This document shows, piece after piece, positions 35,946-46,597 of a stretch of DNA of 56,529 nucleotides (position 1 is its first letter; every line of letters starts with the position of its first letter). Where the stretch lies: NCBI GenBank assembly GCA_022571295.1, contig JACZYA010000003.1, forward strand, positions 1 to 56,529, given 5' to 3'. This stretch comes from Acidobacteriota bacterium (GTDB taxonomy: Bacteria; Acidobacteriota; Terriglobia; Acidiferrales; 2-02-FULL-67-57). Under the pieces are notes generated by a model. That model was not told the DNA's origin. It was given only the letters and a program-made list of their open reading frames with translations, and ran no database searches. The translations under genes were made by a program, and so were the position numbers.

Positions 35946-37913
35946 ATGCTCGAAAAGCTGAATAACCTGCAGCGCACGCACATCTGCGGAGAACTCCACG
36001 CCGGCGACGTCGGCAAGGAAGTCGTCCTCATGGGCTGGGTCCATCGTCGTCGCGACTTGGGGCGCGTCATCTTCCTTGACCTCCGCGACCACAGCGGACT
36101 CACGCAAGTGGTTTTCAACAAGGAGGCGAACCTCGAGTTGCACCGCAAAGCCGATCGCACTCGGCCCGAGTTCGTGGTGGCGGTAGAGGGCAAGGTGGTG
36201 AAGCGCGAGAAGACCAACTCCAAGCTCCCCACCGGCGAGGTCGAAGTAGTCGCGTCCAAACTTCACATCCTCAACACCGCCCAGACGATTCCCATCCCGA
36301 TCACGGACCAACTGAAGGCCAGCGAGGAAACTCGTTTACGTTTTCGCTTCCTCGACCTGCGCCGCGCTCCCATGCAGCGCAACTTGCGCCTGCGCCACCG
36401 CGTCGTCCTCGCTTTGCGCCACTACTTCGATCAGGAAGGCTTCTGCGAGATCGAAACTCCATTCCTTACCCGCTCCACTCCCGAGGGCGCCCGCGACTAC
36501 CTGGTCCCCAGCCGCGTCCACCCCGGCCAGTTCTACGCCCTGCCGCAGTCGCCGCAAATCTTCAAGCAGCTCCTGATGATCTCCGGCTTCGACCGCTACT
36601 TCCAGGTCGTGCGCTGCTTCCGCGACGAAGACCTGCGCGCCGATCGCCAGCCCGAGTTCACCCAGCTCGATTTGGAGATGGCTTTCACCACCCCCGACGC
36701 TGTTTTTCGCGTGGTCGAAGGCGCACTGACCAAGGCCTGCGCCGCCGCCGACATTTCGGTTGCGCCGCCTTTTCCGCGGTTGACTTACGAGGAAGCGCTG
36801 GCCCGCTACGGCACCGACAAGCCCGACACGCGCTTCGGCATGGAACTGGTTGACGTCTCCGCCGTTTTTGAGCCAGCGCGCGAGACGTTGCAGATTAGCT
36901 TGCCGGTGCATGCGTTGGTTGCGCCCGGGGCCGCGGGCTTCTCCCGCAAGCAGCTCGACGAGTTGAGCGAGTTCGTCAAGTCGCAAGGTGCGTCGACGCT
37001 CTATACCGCCAAGGTGAAAGAGCAGGGAATTGAGTCGCCCCTGAAGAAGGCACTGGGTGAAACCGGCCTCAACCGCCTGCGCGAGTTGACCGGCGCAGGT
37101 GCGAACGATCTTATCCTCGCTGTTCCCGCCAATAAGCCTGCGGGTGCCGACCGTCCCCACGCGGCTGCCGCCACGGCGCTGGGCGCGCTGCGCGTTCGCT
37201 TAGCGGCACAACTCCAACTCATCCCGGCCAACCAATGGAACTTTCTCTGGGTTACCGACTTTCCTCTTTTTGACTGGAGCGAAACAGAAAATCGCTGGGT
37301 GAGCTCGCACCATCCTTTTACCGCTCCGGCCGACGACGATCTGAACAAACTGGAATCCCATCCCGGCCAGGTTTGTTCCCAGGCCTACGACCTGGTGTTG
37401 AACGGATCGGAGTTGGGCAGCGGCTCCATCCGAATCCACGACCCCGGCATCCAGCAGCGCGTGTTCAGTGCGTTGGGGCTCAGCAGCCGCGAAGCCAGCG
37501 AGCGCTTCGGCTTTTTCCTGCAAGCCTTGTCGTTTGGCACGCCGCCCCACGGGGGCATCGCGCTGGGGATTGACCGCATCGTCGCCCTGCTGGCGGGCGA
37601 AAGTTCTATCCGCGAGGTCATCGCCTTTCCTAAAACCACGGCCGCGCAGGACCTGATGGCAGCCGCTCCTTCGCGGGTTGATCCGGAGCAACTCCGCGAA
37701 CTAGGTCTTTGGGGCAACAAGCGAGTGCTCGATTGTGCTTGCGGCGGGGTCTGGCAAGTCGAATTTGAAAAATATTCTATGGGGGAGAAGTCTGGGGTTG
37801 AAGTCACTTGTCCGGTTTCCAAGCAGCCGGTTCACCTGCCGGTGGGAGGACGCTGGCGCGCGGAGCATTGGGATCCCGCCTCTCGCAAGTGGACTGAAGC
37901 GGCCGGACAATAA
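35946..37913 (+). CDS. aspS: aspartyl-tRNA synthetase with C-terminal extension
   Basis: A 655-residue bacterial-type AspRS. The N-terminal OB fold has GWVHRRRDLGRVIFLDLRD, motif 2 region FRDEDLRADRQPEFTQLD, a GAD domain in the middle, and motif 3 GIALGIDRIVALLAG. The usual protein ends near LRELGL (here about 585-590). Here some 65 residues follow with three Cys (CACGG...TC) and several Trp, and they resemble no AspRS tail I know. Discriminating and non-discriminating forms (Asp only, or Asp plus Asn) cannot be told apart. The mutL start lies 31 bp after the stop. Confidence 0.94.
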   Translation: MLEKLNNLQRTHICGELHAGDVGKEVVLMGWVHRRRDLGRVIFLDLRDHSGLTQVVFNKEANLELHRKADRTRPEFVVAVEGKVVKREKTNSKLPTGEVEVVASKLHILNTAQTIPIPITDQLKASEETRLRFRFLDLRRAPMQRNLRLRHRVVLALRHYFDQEGFCEIETPFLTRSTPEGARDYLVPSRVHPGQFYALPQSPQIFKQLLMISGFDRYFQVVRCFRDEDLRADRQPEFTQLDLEMAFTTPDAVFRVVEGALTKACAAADISVAPPFPRLTYEEALARYGTDKPDTRFGMELVDVSAVFEPARETLQISLPVHALVAPGAAGFSRKQLDELSEFVKSQGASTLYTAKVKEQGIESPLKKALGETGLNRLRELTGAGANDLILAVPANKPAGADRPHAAAATALGALRVRLAAQLQLIPANQWNFLWVTDFPLFDWSETENRWVSSHHPFTAPADDDLNKLESHPGQVCSQAYDLVLNGSELGSGSIRIHDPGIQQRVFSALGLSSREASERFGFFLQALSFGTPPHGGIALGIDRIVALLAGESSIREVIAFPKTTAAQDLMAAAPSRVDPEQLRELGLWGNKRVLDCACGGVWQVEFEKYSMGEKSGVEVTCPVSKQPVHLPVGGRWRAEHWDPASRKWTEAAGQ

Positions 37914-37944
37914 GGGTTCATCTCGCAGGTCACCGATCACTGAC

Positions 37945-39834
37945 ATGCCGCAGGTAAGAGTTCTTGCCGACAACCTGGTCAATAAAATTGCTGCCGGTGA
38001 AGTGGTTGAGCGGCCCGCTTCGGTTGTCAAAGAGTTGCTGGAGAATTCTCTCGACGCCGGAGCGCGGCGCCTAAGCGTCGAAGTCGAGAGCGGTGGCAAG
38101 CGCCTGATCCGCGTCAGCGACGACGGCTGCGGGATGAACTCCGACGACGCCTTGCTGGCCTTTGAGCGCCACGCCACCTCCAAGTTGCGCGGGCCGGACG
38201 ACCTGCTGGCCATCGCCACGCTGGGGTTCCGCGGCGAGGCTTTGCCCTCCATCGCGTCGGTAGCTCGCGTGGTGCTTGAGACGCGTCCCTCGGAACGGAA
38301 CGTCGGCACTCGGATTGAAATCAACGGCGGGAAAATGATGGCAGTGAAGGAAACCGGCTGCGCCCCCGGTACGCAGATCACGATCCGCTCGCTGTTTTAC
38401 AACGTCCCCGCCCGGCGGAAGTTCTTGCGTACCGACACCACCGAGCTGGGGCACATCGCCTCACTTGTCACCCACTACGCTCTGGCGCATCCAGAGTGCC
38501 ACTTTGTCCTCAAGTCCGGGAGCCATGTCATCTTGGATGCGGCTTCGGTTTCGACGCTGCAAGACCGTGTCTATCAAGTGCTGGGACGTACCGCCCTGGA
38601 TGACTTGATTGACATTGGGCGCGGAACGGCTCCCTTGCCGGTCTTTCGATCCGACACCTGGTTCCAACCGGAAGCGCAAGCGTCCGAGCCGGCGGGAGAA
38701 ATTACGGCGCAAGGGTTTGTTTCGCGGCCACAGGTGCAGAAGGCGTCCTCCAACGGCATCTACATTTTTATCAATCGCCGCTTGGTGCGCGATCGCATTT
38801 TACTGAATGCCATCCGCGAAGCCTATCGTCACGTCCTGCCGCCGCGCGCCTACCCGGTGGTGCTGCTTTTCCTTGAGATTTCCCACCGAGAGGTGGACGT
38901 CAACGTCCATCCGCAAAAAACAGAAGTCCGCTTCCGGCACCAGGGCTTTGTGCACGACTTCGTCCAGCAGGCCATCCGCCAGGCGTTGGTGGCCGCGCGG
39001 CCTGTTGCTCGTTTTGCTGGAGCGGGCGTCGGCTCCGCACAGGAGCAGAGGCGGGCCCCCTCGCCGCCTCCCTCAGTTCCGGAAGCGTTGGCTTTGGAAA
39101 CAGAGGCAGCGCCCGCAGAAGCGTTCGAGCTGGAACCTGCGCGTCTGCCGCCGCGGGCGGAACGCCTGCCATTTGCTGGACCCGCTGTTCAGGTTGCGCC
39201 AAACAGTGCTGCTCCTGCAGCGGCCACCGCGAAAGCTTTGCCGACGGCCATCGAGCTAGCTGACTTGCGGGTGCTGGGGCAGCTCAACAACAGCTTCATC
39301 ATTGCGGCGAACGAATCCGGCCTGTGGCTCATCGATCAACACGTCGCCCACGAGCGCGTCCTGTTCGAAGGACATCTGCGCGCCCGGCGCACCGGCAGGG
39401 TGGAAGGGCAGCGGCTGCTGACGCCGGTGCTGGTCGAACTGACACCGGGCCAACAGGTGCTCTGGGAACGAATCCGGCAAGAGCTGGAGGAAAATGGTTT
39501 TGAGTTGGACAGCTTTGGACCGCGCACGGTGGCGGTGAAGGTAGCCCCGGCAGGCATCGCCGCCGGCGCCATCGAGAAGTTGCTGCGGGAAATCTTTGAC
39601 AACGTCGAGAAGGAAACCCGGCAGGTTTCCTTGCAAGCCTTGCAACAGCAAATCGCGGCCAGCGTTGCTTGCCACGCCGCCATCAAGGTCAACATGCCGC
39701 TGGGAGAAAAGAAAATGCTATGGTTGCTGGCCGAACTGGCACAAGCAGAAAACCCAGCCACTTGCCCGCACGGCCGTCCGATTGTTTTGCACTACGGCAT
39801 GAGAGACATCCTGCGGGCGTTCAAGCGGATTTGA
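37945..39834 (+). CDS. mutL: DNA mismatch repair protein MutL, endonuclease type
   Basis: A 629-residue MutL. The N-terminal GHKL ATPase has NKIAAGEVVERPASVVKELLEN (split over the ATP site), DDGCGM and TLGFRGEAL. A Pro/Ala-rich linker (about 340-420) leads to the C-terminal dimerisation and nuclease domain. DQHVAHERVLFE matches the DQHA(x)2E(x)4E metal motif except Val for Ala. ACHAAIK and CPHGRP complete the site, so it should nick DNA itself. Such MutLs occur in bacteria without MutH. MutS is not in this window. The ATG at 37945 starts the conserved N-terminus. Confidence 0.95.
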   Translation: MPQVRVLADNLVNKIAAGEVVERPASVVKELLENSLDAGARRLSVEVESGGKRLIRVSDDGCGMNSDDALLAFERHATSKLRGPDDLLAIATLGFRGEALPSIASVARVVLETRPSERNVGTRIEINGGKMMAVKETGCAPGTQITIRSLFYNVPARRKFLRTDTTELGHIASLVTHYALAHPECHFVLKSGSHVILDAASVSTLQDRVYQVLGRTALDDLIDIGRGTAPLPVFRSDTWFQPEAQASEPAGEITAQGFVSRPQVQKASSNGIYIFINRRLVRDRILLNAIREAYRHVLPPRAYPVVLLFLEISHREVDVNVHPQKTEVRFRHQGFVHDFVQQAIRQALVAARPVARFAGAGVGSAQEQRRAPSPPPSVPEALALETEAAPAEAFELEPARLPPRAERLPFAGPAVQVAPNSAAPAAATAKALPTAIELADLRVLGQLNNSFIIAANESGLWLIDQHVAHERVLFEGHLRARRTGRVEGQRLLTPVLVELTPGQQVLWERIRQELEENGFELDSFGPRTVAVKVAPAGIAAGAIEKLLREIFDNVEKETRQVSLQALQQQIAASVACHAAIKVNMPLGEKKMLWLLAELAQAENPATCPHGRPIVLHYGMRDILRAFKRI

Positions 39835-39842
39835 GGGTAGGC

Positions 39843-40544
39843 GTGGGCGCAAAAAGAATTGTGATTGCCATCGACGGGCCGTCCGGCAGCGGGAAGAGCA
39901 CGGTGGCGCGCGCGGTGGCGGATGGGCTGGGCTACCTCTACATCGATAGCGGCGCGATGTATCGGGTGGTGGCGCTGCGCGTGCAGGAGGAAGGAATCGC
40001 CCCGGAAGAGGGCGCGCGGGTGGCGGAATGTGCTGCCAGGCTTACTATCAAACTGGAGAAAAGGGCTCAGAGTATCCGGGTACTGGTGGGCGACCGCGAC
40101 GTGACCGACGCCATTCGTCAACCACAAGTGGCGCAAGCGGCGTCGGTGGTGGCGGCCATTCCAGCCGTGCGCGCGCTGCTGGTGGCGCAGCAGCAACAGA
40201 TGGGCGCCGGCGGCGGCATTGTGATGGAGGGACGCGACATTGGTTCTGTGGTTTTCCCCCGCGCCGAACTGAAAATCTTTCTCGACGCTTCTTCTGAAGA
40301 ACGAGCGCGACGGCGCCACCAAGAACAGGCAGAGCAGGGAATTGAAAGCTCGTTGGAAAAAACGCAAGCGGAAATCCGCCAGCGCGATCAGCGCGACCGA
40401 GAGCGCCAAGTCTCACCTTTGGTACAGGCGCCGGACGCCGTCTATCTCGATGCCACTTCTTTGTCCGCCGGTGAAGTGGCGGACGTGATCGTGTGCCTGG
40501 CGCAGAAGCGAGAACAAGCAGCCGAATCTGCGCTACCCGCCTAG
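39843..40544 (+). CDS. cmk: cytidylate kinase
   Basis: A 233-residue CMP/dCMP kinase. The P-loop DGPSGSGKST starts at residue 10, DSGAMYR follows, and the CMP-binding region has GRDIGSVVFP and the C-terminal RDQRDRERQVSPL. The GTG at 39843 sits 8 bp after the mutL stop and begins just before the first strand (RIVIAIDGP); GAGGG lies upstream. It is convergent with rho; the 93-bp gap contains a GGCAC/GTGCC hairpin but no T run. Confidence 0.94.
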   Translation: MGAKRIVIAIDGPSGSGKSTVARAVADGLGYLYIDSGAMYRVVALRVQEEGIAPEEGARVAECAARLTIKLEKRAQSIRVLVGDRDVTDAIRQPQVAQAASVVAAIPAVRALLVAQQQQMGAGGGIVMEGRDIGSVVFPRAELKIFLDASSEERARRRHQEQAEQGIESSLEKTQAEIRQRDQRDRERQVSPLVQAPDAVYLDATSLSAGEVADVIVCLAQKREQAAESALPA

Positions 40545-40637
40545 TTGGGCACGTCCTGTGCCAGGGAAACAAGGGAAGAAGCCTTCCGTCAAAATGGGTC
40601 GAGGGTTGGGTAGGTGGCAGCGCAGGGAGAACTAATT

Positions 40638-41891
40638 TTAACTGCTCGACATGGAGGCAAGAAAGTCCTGGTTGGACTTGGTCTTCGAGAGCTTGTCGAT
40701 AATCAGCTCCATCGCTTCCACGGGCGAGAGCGGGTTGAGCACCTTGCGCAGGATCCACACCCGGGTCAGCTCGTCCTTGGGCATGAGCAGCTCTTCCTTA
40801 CGGGTGCCCGAGCGGTTGATGTCGATGGCCGGGAAGACGCGCTTGTCCACTAGGCGGCGGTCGAGGTGGATTTCCATGTTGCCGGTGCCTTTGAACTCTT
40901 CGAAGATCACATCGTCCATGCGCGAGCCGGTATCAATGAGCGCGGTAGCAATGATGGTCAGGCTGCCGCCTTCCTCCACGTTGCGGGCCGCGCCGAAGAA
41001 GCGTTTGGGGCGTTGCAAGGCAGTGGATTCCAAACCGCCGGAGAGCACCTTGCCTGAAGGCGGCACCACCTGGTTGTAGGCGCGCGCCAGGCGGGTGATG
41101 GAGTCGAGCAGGATGACCACATCGCGCTTGTGCTCGACCAGCCGTTTGGCTTTTTCGATCACCATCTCGGCCACTTGCACGTGGCGCTGCGGCGGTTCGT
41201 CAAAGGTGGAACTGATGACTTCCGCCGCGGCGACGTTGCGCTGCATGTCGGTGACTTCTTCCGGGCGCTCGTCGATTAACAGGATGATGGTGATGACCTC
41301 CGGATGGTTGACCGAAATCGAGTTGGCGATGGTTTGCAGCATCATGGTCTTGCCGGTGCGCGGGGGCGAGACAATCAGGCCGCGTTGCCCTCGGCCGAGC
41401 GGAGTGAGCAGGTCGAGCGCGCGGCCGGTGATGTCGTCCTGTTGGGTCTCCAGCTTGAGCCGCTCCTCGGGGTAGAGCGGGGTGAGGTTATCAAAGAAGA
41501 CTTTTGTCCGCGCCACGTCGGGGTCTTCAAAATTGACCGCCTCTACTTTGATGAGCGCGAAGTAACGCTCCCCATCTTTCGGGGGCCGCACCTGGCCGCT
41601 GACGGTGTCGCCGGTGCGCAAGTCAAACTTGCGAATCTGGGAGGGGGAAACGTAGATGTCGTCGGGGCCGGGTAGGTAGTTGTAGTCCGGGGCCCGCAAG
41701 AAGCCGAAACCATCCGGCAGGCACTCCAGCACCCCTTCCGAAAAAATCAAACCTTCTTTTTCGGCTTGCGCGCGCAAGATTTGGAAAATCAGATCCTGCT
41801 TGCGCATACCGCTGGCGCCGGGGATGTCGTGGTCCCGGGCGATTTTGGTAAGGTCGGTGATGTTTTTCTGTTTCAGTTCAGCAATGTTCAT
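40638..41891 (-). CDS. rho: transcription termination factor Rho
   Basis: A 417-residue hexameric RNA helicase. The N-terminal Rho domain has [18 protein letters not shown], the primary RNA site is [26 protein letters not shown] split over the OB fold, and the ATPase has [17 protein letters not shown] and the secondary-site GGLESTAL. No large N-terminal insertion is present. The ATG at 41891 is preferred because GGAAGG lies just upstream; an ATG at 41945 would add 18 residues. It is downstream of lon on the same strand. Confidence 0.96.
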   Translation of the reverse strand: MNIAELKQKNITDLTKIARDHDIPGASGMRKQDLIFQILRAQAEKEGLIFSEGVLECLPDGFGFLRAPDYNYLPGPDDIYVSPSQIRKFDLRTGDTVSGQVRPPKDGERYFALIKVEAVNFEDPDVARTKVFFDNLTPLYPEERLKLETQQDDITGRALDLLTPLGRGQRGLIVSPPRTGKTMMLQTIANSISVNHPEVITIILLIDERPEEVTDMQRNVAAAEVISSTFDEPPQRHVQVAEMVIEKAKRLVEHKRDVVILLDSITRLARAYNQVVPPSGKVLSGGLESTALQRPKRFFGAARNVEEGGSLTIIATALIDTGSRMDDVIFEEFKGTGNMEIHLDRRLVDKRVFPAIDINRSGTRKEELLMPKDELTRVWILRKVLNPLSPVEAMELIIDKLSKTKSNQDFLASMSSS

Positions 41892-42177
41892 GGTAGTCCT
41901 TCCCTGTTGTGGTGGGGTTTGCTTTTTGACAATTTTGGTTGGCATCGTGTGTAAACTCGTTTCCGGCTTGGAGCCGGGCTGGTTCTTTTCGGGATTCGTG
42001 TGCTTCTACTGGTAGGTTTTGGTCCCGGCCTGTCGTCCGGGTGGAATCAGGGAAGGCCTGCGCAAGGACCTCAGTCGTTCCCTTCGTATTTCGCGGTTTC
42101 CACTCCTTTTCTACGTAGTTTTCCGGCGGCTTCATCCGCCGGGTGCTGGTGTTGGAACCAGATAGCTTCGCTCAAAC
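41892..42177 (-). other. lon-rho intergenic region with two hairpins
   Basis: Within 286 bp, CCGGCGG/CCGCCGG (42123-42142, 6-nt loop) lies near the end of lon and CCGGCT/AGCCGG (41963-41977, 3-nt loop) lies near rho. On the transcribed strand neither is followed by a T run. Rho genes are often autoregulated in their leader; nothing here proves it. Confidence 0.4.
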
Positions 42178-44610
42178 TCAGTTGGTCACCGTATCCTGGT
42201 CGGTCTCGCCCCCGATCTTGTATTGCGGCCGTACGGCATCCTGGTCGCTGTCGATGTGAGCAGGCAAGCTTTCGATCGGTCTCTCCAAGGCATGTTGCAG
42301 CACTTCGTCCATGGTTTGCACGAACTTGAGACTCAGGGTCTGCTTGACGTAGTCGGGAAGTTCTTCCAGGTCTTTTTCGTTGTCCTGCGGCAGCACCACG
42401 GTCTTGATACCATGCCGGTGGGCCGCCAATAACTTTTCCTTGAGCCCGCCGATGGGCAGAACCTTGCCCCGCAAGGTGATTTCGCCGGTCATGGCTACGT
42501 CGGCGCGTACTGGAATCTTGGTCAGGGCACTGACAATGGCCGTGGCCAGCGTGATGCCGGCTGAGGGGCCGTCTTTGGGAATGGCGCCTTCGGGCATGTG
42601 GATGTGCACGTCAATGTGGCGGTAGAAGTCGCGCGGCAGCCCGAACTTGGCCGCCCGCGAGCGCACGTAGCTCAAGGCGGCCTGCGCCGATTCCTGCATG
42701 ACCTCGCCCAGCTTGCCGGTCAAGGTCAGCTTGCCCTTGCCCTGCATGAGGGTGGCTTCCGAGCCCAGCAACTGTCCGCCCACTTCGGTCCAGGCCAATC
42801 CTTGCGCCAAGCCGGTTTCGTTTTTCTTTTCCCTGGTGGTGTCGCGGAATCTGATTATTCCTAGAAACTCTTTGGTGTTGTCGAGGGCGATTCCAACGCT
42901 ATAGGATTTGCCCTTCTCCACTACGCGGCGGGCTACCTTCCGGCAGGCTTTGGAGATTTCGCGCTCCAGGTTCCGGACTCCGGCTTCGCGGGTGTAGCTC
43001 TCGATGATGTGCTGGATGCTGTCGTCGGTGAAAGTCAGGTTCTGCTCTTTCAGGCCGGTGGCCTTGAGTTGTTTTTTCACCAGATAGCGCTTGGCAATTT
43101 CTACTTTCTCGTGGTCGGTGTAGCCGGAAAGGCGCAGGACCTCCATGCGGTCCTGCAAAGCCTGCGGGATGGTGTGCAGCACGTTGGCGGTGCAGATGAA
43201 CATCACCTTGGAAAGGTCGTATTCCACGTCCAGGTAGTGGTCGGTGAAAGAGTGGTTGATTTCGGGATCCAGCACTTCCATCAGCGCGGCGCTGGGATCG
43301 CCGCGGAAGTCCATGGACATCTTGTCAACTTCGTCCAGCATAAACACCGGGTTGATGGTGCCGGCCTTGCGCATCATTTGGATGATCTGCCCGGGCAGGG
43401 CACCGATGTAGGTGCGGCGATGGCCGCGGATTTCCGCCTCATCCCGCACGCCGCCAAGTGAGAGGCGCACGAACTTGCGCCCGGTAGCGTGGGCGATTGA
43501 CCGCCCCAGGGAGGTCTTCCCGACTCCCGGAGGCCCTACAAAACACAGAATGGAACCCTTGGGATTCTTGACCAAGTGGCGCACCGCCAGGAATTCCAGG
43601 ATGCGTTCTTTGATTTTTTCCAGCCCGTAATGATCGTCTTCCAGAATGCGCTGCGCTTTGCGGGTGTCGCGGATTTCGCGGCTGCGCTTTTTCCACGGCA
43701 CCGCCAGCAACCAGTCGATGTAGCTGCGGCTGACGGTGGATTCGGCCGACATGGGCGGCATCATTTCCAGCCGTTTCAACTCCTGCAGGGCTTTTTCCTG
43801 TACGGTCTTGGACATGCCGCAGGTTTCGATCTTTTTCTGCAACTCGTCCAGTTCGCTCTTTTCGCCCCGGCCCAGCTCCTTCTGGATGGCCTTCATTTTT
43901 TCATTCAGATAAAATTCCTTTTGAGCCTTCTCCATCTGCCGTTTGACCTGCGACTGGATGCTACGATCCATGTTGAGCTTTTCCATCTCGAACTCGAGCA
44001 GGTCGCCCAGCCGTTTCAGGCGCTCAAGCGGATCGAACAGCTCCAGCAACTCCTGTTTTTCCTCGATGGAAAGTTGCAGGTTGGCGGCAATGGTATCAGC
44101 GAGCCGGGACGCATCGTCGCCGCGCACGGTGTTGATCATGGTGTCGTAGTTGAGACTCTGGCTCATTTTTGCGTACTGCTCAAAGAGCTGGGTCACGCGT
44201 TGCACCGCGGCGTCCAGCTGCGGCGAAGGTGTCGCTTCCACTTTCATCAACTGCACAGTGGCACGGAAGTATCCTTCTTTCCGAGTCAGTCGCAGAATTT
44301 TCCCTCGCTCGGCTCCTTCAACCAGGACGCGGATGTTGCCGTCCGGCAGCTTGACGCTCTGCACGATGTTGGCCACGGTGCCGACCGGGTGGATTTGGTC
44401 GGGCCCGGGATCGTCCACCGAGGCGTCGTGCTGCGTGCCGAGGAAGATTTTCTTATCTGCTGCCAGTGCTGCTTCCAGGGCATGCACGGAACTATCGCGC
44501 CCGACGATGAACGGGGTCATCATGTGGGGGAAGATGACGATGTCCCGAATCGGCATCATGGGGAACTGCCGCGTCTCGCCTTGTTCCTTGTTTTTGTCCC
44601 GTTGGAACAT
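42178..44610 (-). CDS. lon: ATP-dependent protease Lon
   Basis: An 810-residue LonA. The N-terminal substrate domain starts [16 protein letters not shown] coiled coil lies near 185-260. The AAA+ module has Walker [22 protein letters not shown] and the sensor [12 protein letters not shown]. The protease domain has the catalytic Ser in PKDGPSAG and the Lys in [10 protein letters not shown]. It degrades damaged and regulatory proteins in the cytosol. The gene is 16 bp downstream of clpX. Confidence 0.97.
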   Translation of the reverse strand: MFQRDKNKEQGETRQFPMMPIRDIVIFPHMMTPFIVGRDSSVHALEAALAADKKIFLGTQHDASVDDPGPDQIHPVGTVANIVQSVKLPDGNIRVLVEGAERGKILRLTRKEGYFRATVQLMKVEATPSPQLDAAVQRVTQLFEQYAKMSQSLNYDTMINTVRGDDASRLADTIAANLQLSIEEKQELLELFDPLERLKRLGDLLEFEMEKLNMDRSIQSQVKRQMEKAQKEFYLNEKMKAIQKELGRGEKSELDELQKKIETCGMSKTVQEKALQELKRLEMMPPMSAESTVSRSYIDWLLAVPWKKRSREIRDTRKAQRILEDDHYGLEKIKERILEFLAVRHLVKNPKGSILCFVGPPGVGKTSLGRSIAHATGRKFVRLSLGGVRDEAEIRGHRRTYIGALPGQIIQMMRKAGTINPVFMLDEVDKMSMDFRGDPSAALMEVLDPEINHSFTDHYLDVEYDLSKVMFICTANVLHTIPQALQDRMEVLRLSGYTDHEKVEIAKRYLVKKQLKATGLKEQNLTFTDDSIQHIIESYTREAGVRNLEREISKACRKVARRVVEKGKSYSVGIALDNTKEFLGIIRFRDTTREKKNETGLAQGLAWTEVGGQLLGSEATLMQGKGKLTLTGKLGEVMQESAQAALSYVRSRAAKFGLPRDFYRHIDVHIHMPEGAIPKDGPSAGITLATAIVSALTKIPVRADVAMTGEITLRGKVLPIGGLKEKLLAAHRHGIKTVVLPQDNEKDLEELPDYVKQTLSLKFVQTMDEVLQHALERPIESLPAHIDSDQDAVRPQYKIGGETDQDTVTN

Positions 44611-44626
44611 GAAGTCTCCTAGGCGT

Positions 44627-45874
44627 TCAGCCCGCTTTCTCCAGCCAATCTATGCCGATTTCGGTTTGCTCCACCATTTCTTTCGTTACCACAAACTCGC
44701 GTTCTTTGCGACCTTCGCGTCGCTTGCGTTGCGACGGGATGTGATACATCAATTCTAGCATCAAATCTTCGAGGATCATACGCAGGCCGCGCGCTCCCAT
44801 TTTCCGTTCTTGCGCGAGTTCGGCCACGCGCTTCAGCGCCGGCAGATCAAAGCTCAACCGTACATTCTCGTACTCGAACAGCCGTTGGTACTGCTTCACC
44901 AGGGCGTTTTTGGGTTCGGTCAGGATGCGCACCAGAGCGCTGGTGTCCAGGTCGCTCAGCACGCCGACGGTGGGCAGCCGTCCCACAAACTCCGGGATCA
45001 TGCCGTACTTGATCAAGTCGATCGGCTGTATCTGCTCCAGGATGGCGATATTGCGCCGGCGCGGACTGCTGGGTGGTGGCTGGGTGATGAAGCCCATGCT
45101 TTTGTGGCCGATGCGCCGCTCGATGACCTTTTCCAACCCCACGAAAGCCCCGCCAACAATGAAGAGTATGTCGGTGGTGTCCACAGCGGTGAATTCCTGG
45201 TGTGGGTGTTTGCGCCCACCCTGGGGAGGAACATTCGCCACGGTTCCTTCCAGAATCTTCAACAGGGCCTGCTGCACGCCCTCGCCGGACACGTCTCGGG
45301 TGATGGAGAGGTTTTCGTCGCGGCGGGCGATTTTATCGATTTCGTCGATGTAAATGATTCCATGCTGGGCGCGCGCGACGTCACCTGAGGCGGCTTGCAG
45401 CAGCTTCAGGATGATGTTCTCCACATCTTCACCCACGTAGCCAGCTTCGGTCAGGCTGGTGGCGTCGGCGATGGCGAAGGGAACGTCTAGCATGCGAGCC
45501 AGCGTCTGCGCCATCAGGGTTTTGCCCGTGCCGGTGGGCCCGATCAAGAGAACGTTGCTCTTGGTCAGCTCGACGTCGTCAAACTTTTTCTGTAGGTGGA
45601 TGCGCTTGTAGTGGTTGTAAACGGCGACCGCCAGTTTCTTCTTGGTTTTGTCCTGCCCGACGACGTAGTTGTCCAGGAAGGACTTGGTTTCCGCCGGCTT
45701 GGGCAGCCGGGCGGGGAGGGCTTCAGCGGCTTGCTCCTCCTTTTCTCCTTCCAGGATGCTCTGGCAGGTGCTGACGCACTCGTTGCAAATATAGGAGCCG
45801 GGCGCGTCTCCCGGAGCGGCGATCAGGCGCTCCACGGCTGCTTGGTTTTTGTTGCAGAACGAGCAGCGCAGCAT
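44627..45874 (-). CDS. clpX: Clp protease ATPase subunit ClpX
   Basis: A 415-residue AAA+ unfoldase. The N-terminal zinc domain has CSFC and CNEC, which fixes the ATG at 45874 (MLRCSFCNK). Walker A is [11 protein letters not shown], the pore loop GYVGEDVEN, Walker [11 protein letters not shown], the ClpP-contact loop IGHKSMGF in place of the usual IGF context, and the arginine region is [11 protein letters not shown] Lys/Arg-rich stretch near the end ([11 protein letters not shown]) is short. It passes substrates to ClpP, encoded 76 bp upstream. Confidence 0.96.
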   Translation of the reverse strand: MLRCSFCNKNQAAVERLIAAPGDAPGSYICNECVSTCQSILEGEKEEQAAEALPARLPKPAETKSFLDNYVVGQDKTKKKLAVAVYNHYKRIHLQKKFDDVELTKSNVLLIGPTGTGKTLMAQTLARMLDVPFAIADATSLTEAGYVGEDVENIILKLLQAASGDVARAQHGIIYIDEIDKIARRDENLSITRDVSGEGVQQALLKILEGTVANVPPQGGRKHPHQEFTAVDTTDILFIVGGAFVGLEKVIERRIGHKSMGFITQPPPSSPRRRNIAILEQIQPIDLIKYGMIPEFVGRLPTVGVLSDLDTSALVRILTEPKNALVKQYQRLFEYENVRLSFDLPALKRVAELAQERKMGARGLRMILEDLMLELMYHIPSQRKRREGRKEREFVVTKEMVEQTEIGIDWLEKAG

Positions 45875-45950
45875 TTCCTCACTCCACCGGCGCACGGCAA
45901 CCTCCCAAATACCATCGGCCAATCGCAGTCATGGCTAGAGACTCGTGCCC

Positions 45951-46577
45951 TCAGCGACGTTTCTCGTGGATGATTTCATCCACGATCCCGTAGGCTTTCC
46001 CTTCCTCTGCATCCATAATGAAGTCGCGGTTCACGTCTTTCGAGATCCGTTCTATGGGCTGGCCGGTGTGCTTGGCCAGCAACTTGTTGATCACTGCGCG
46101 CAGGCGCAGGATCTCCCGCGCGTGGATGTCGATGTCGGTGGCCTGCCCCGACAGGCCGGAGATGCTGGGTTCATGCAAGAGGATGCGGGAGTTGGGCAGG
46201 GCATAGCGTTTCCCGGGAGCGCCTGCCGCCAGCAGCAACGCACCCATGGAGGCGGCCTGCCCGATGCAGTAGGTGGCTACCTGCGGACGGACGAACTGGA
46301 TGGTGTCGTAGACAGCCATGCCGGCGGTGATGGACCCGCCCGGGGAGTTGATGTAGAGCGCAATGTCTTTCTCCGGGTCTTCGGCATCGAGGAAGAGCAT
46401 CTGTGCCGTGATCAGGTTGGCAATCTGGTCGTCAATCGGTGAGCCGATGAAGATGATGTTGTCGCGCAGCAGGCGGGAGTAGATGTCATAAGCACGCTCG
46501 CCCCGGCTGGTCTGCTCGACCACCATCGGAACCAAGGTGCTAAAATTGTGCGGTACGTTAGGGTGTTGGAGAGACAT
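45951..46577 (-). CDS. clpP: Clp protease proteolytic subunit ClpP
   Basis: A 208-residue serine protease forming the two-ring barrel. The catalytic Ser is in [11 protein letters not shown], the His in RILLHEPS, and the Asp in the C-terminal third. The N-terminal loop ([19 protein letters not shown]) is canonical. The conserved handle normally reads HQPLGGxxGQA; here it is [12 protein letters not shown]. It lies 20 bp after the trigger factor gene; tig-clpP-clpX is a conserved order. Confidence 0.97.
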   Translation of the reverse strand: MSLQHPNVPHNFSTLVPMVVEQTSRGERAYDIYSRLLRDNIIFIGSPIDDQIANLITAQMLFLDAEDPEKDIALYINSPGGSITAGMAVYDTIQFVRPQVATYCIGQAASMGALLLAAGAPGKRYALPNSRILLHEPSISGLSGQATDIDIHAREILRLRAVINKLLAKHTGQPIERISKDVNRDFIMDAEEGKAYGIVDEIIHEKRR

Positions 46578-46597
46578 GGTTAGATATCTTTAGGAAC

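Noticed and set aside
35764-35946. 60-residue ORF ending in TAATG at the aspS start
   Set aside because: No recognisable features, weak ribosome site, and it overlaps the promoter-like elements. Kept only as a note on the gap.
42123-42142. CCGGCGG hairpin as the lon terminator
   Set aside because: On the transcribed strand the stem is followed by A residues, not T.
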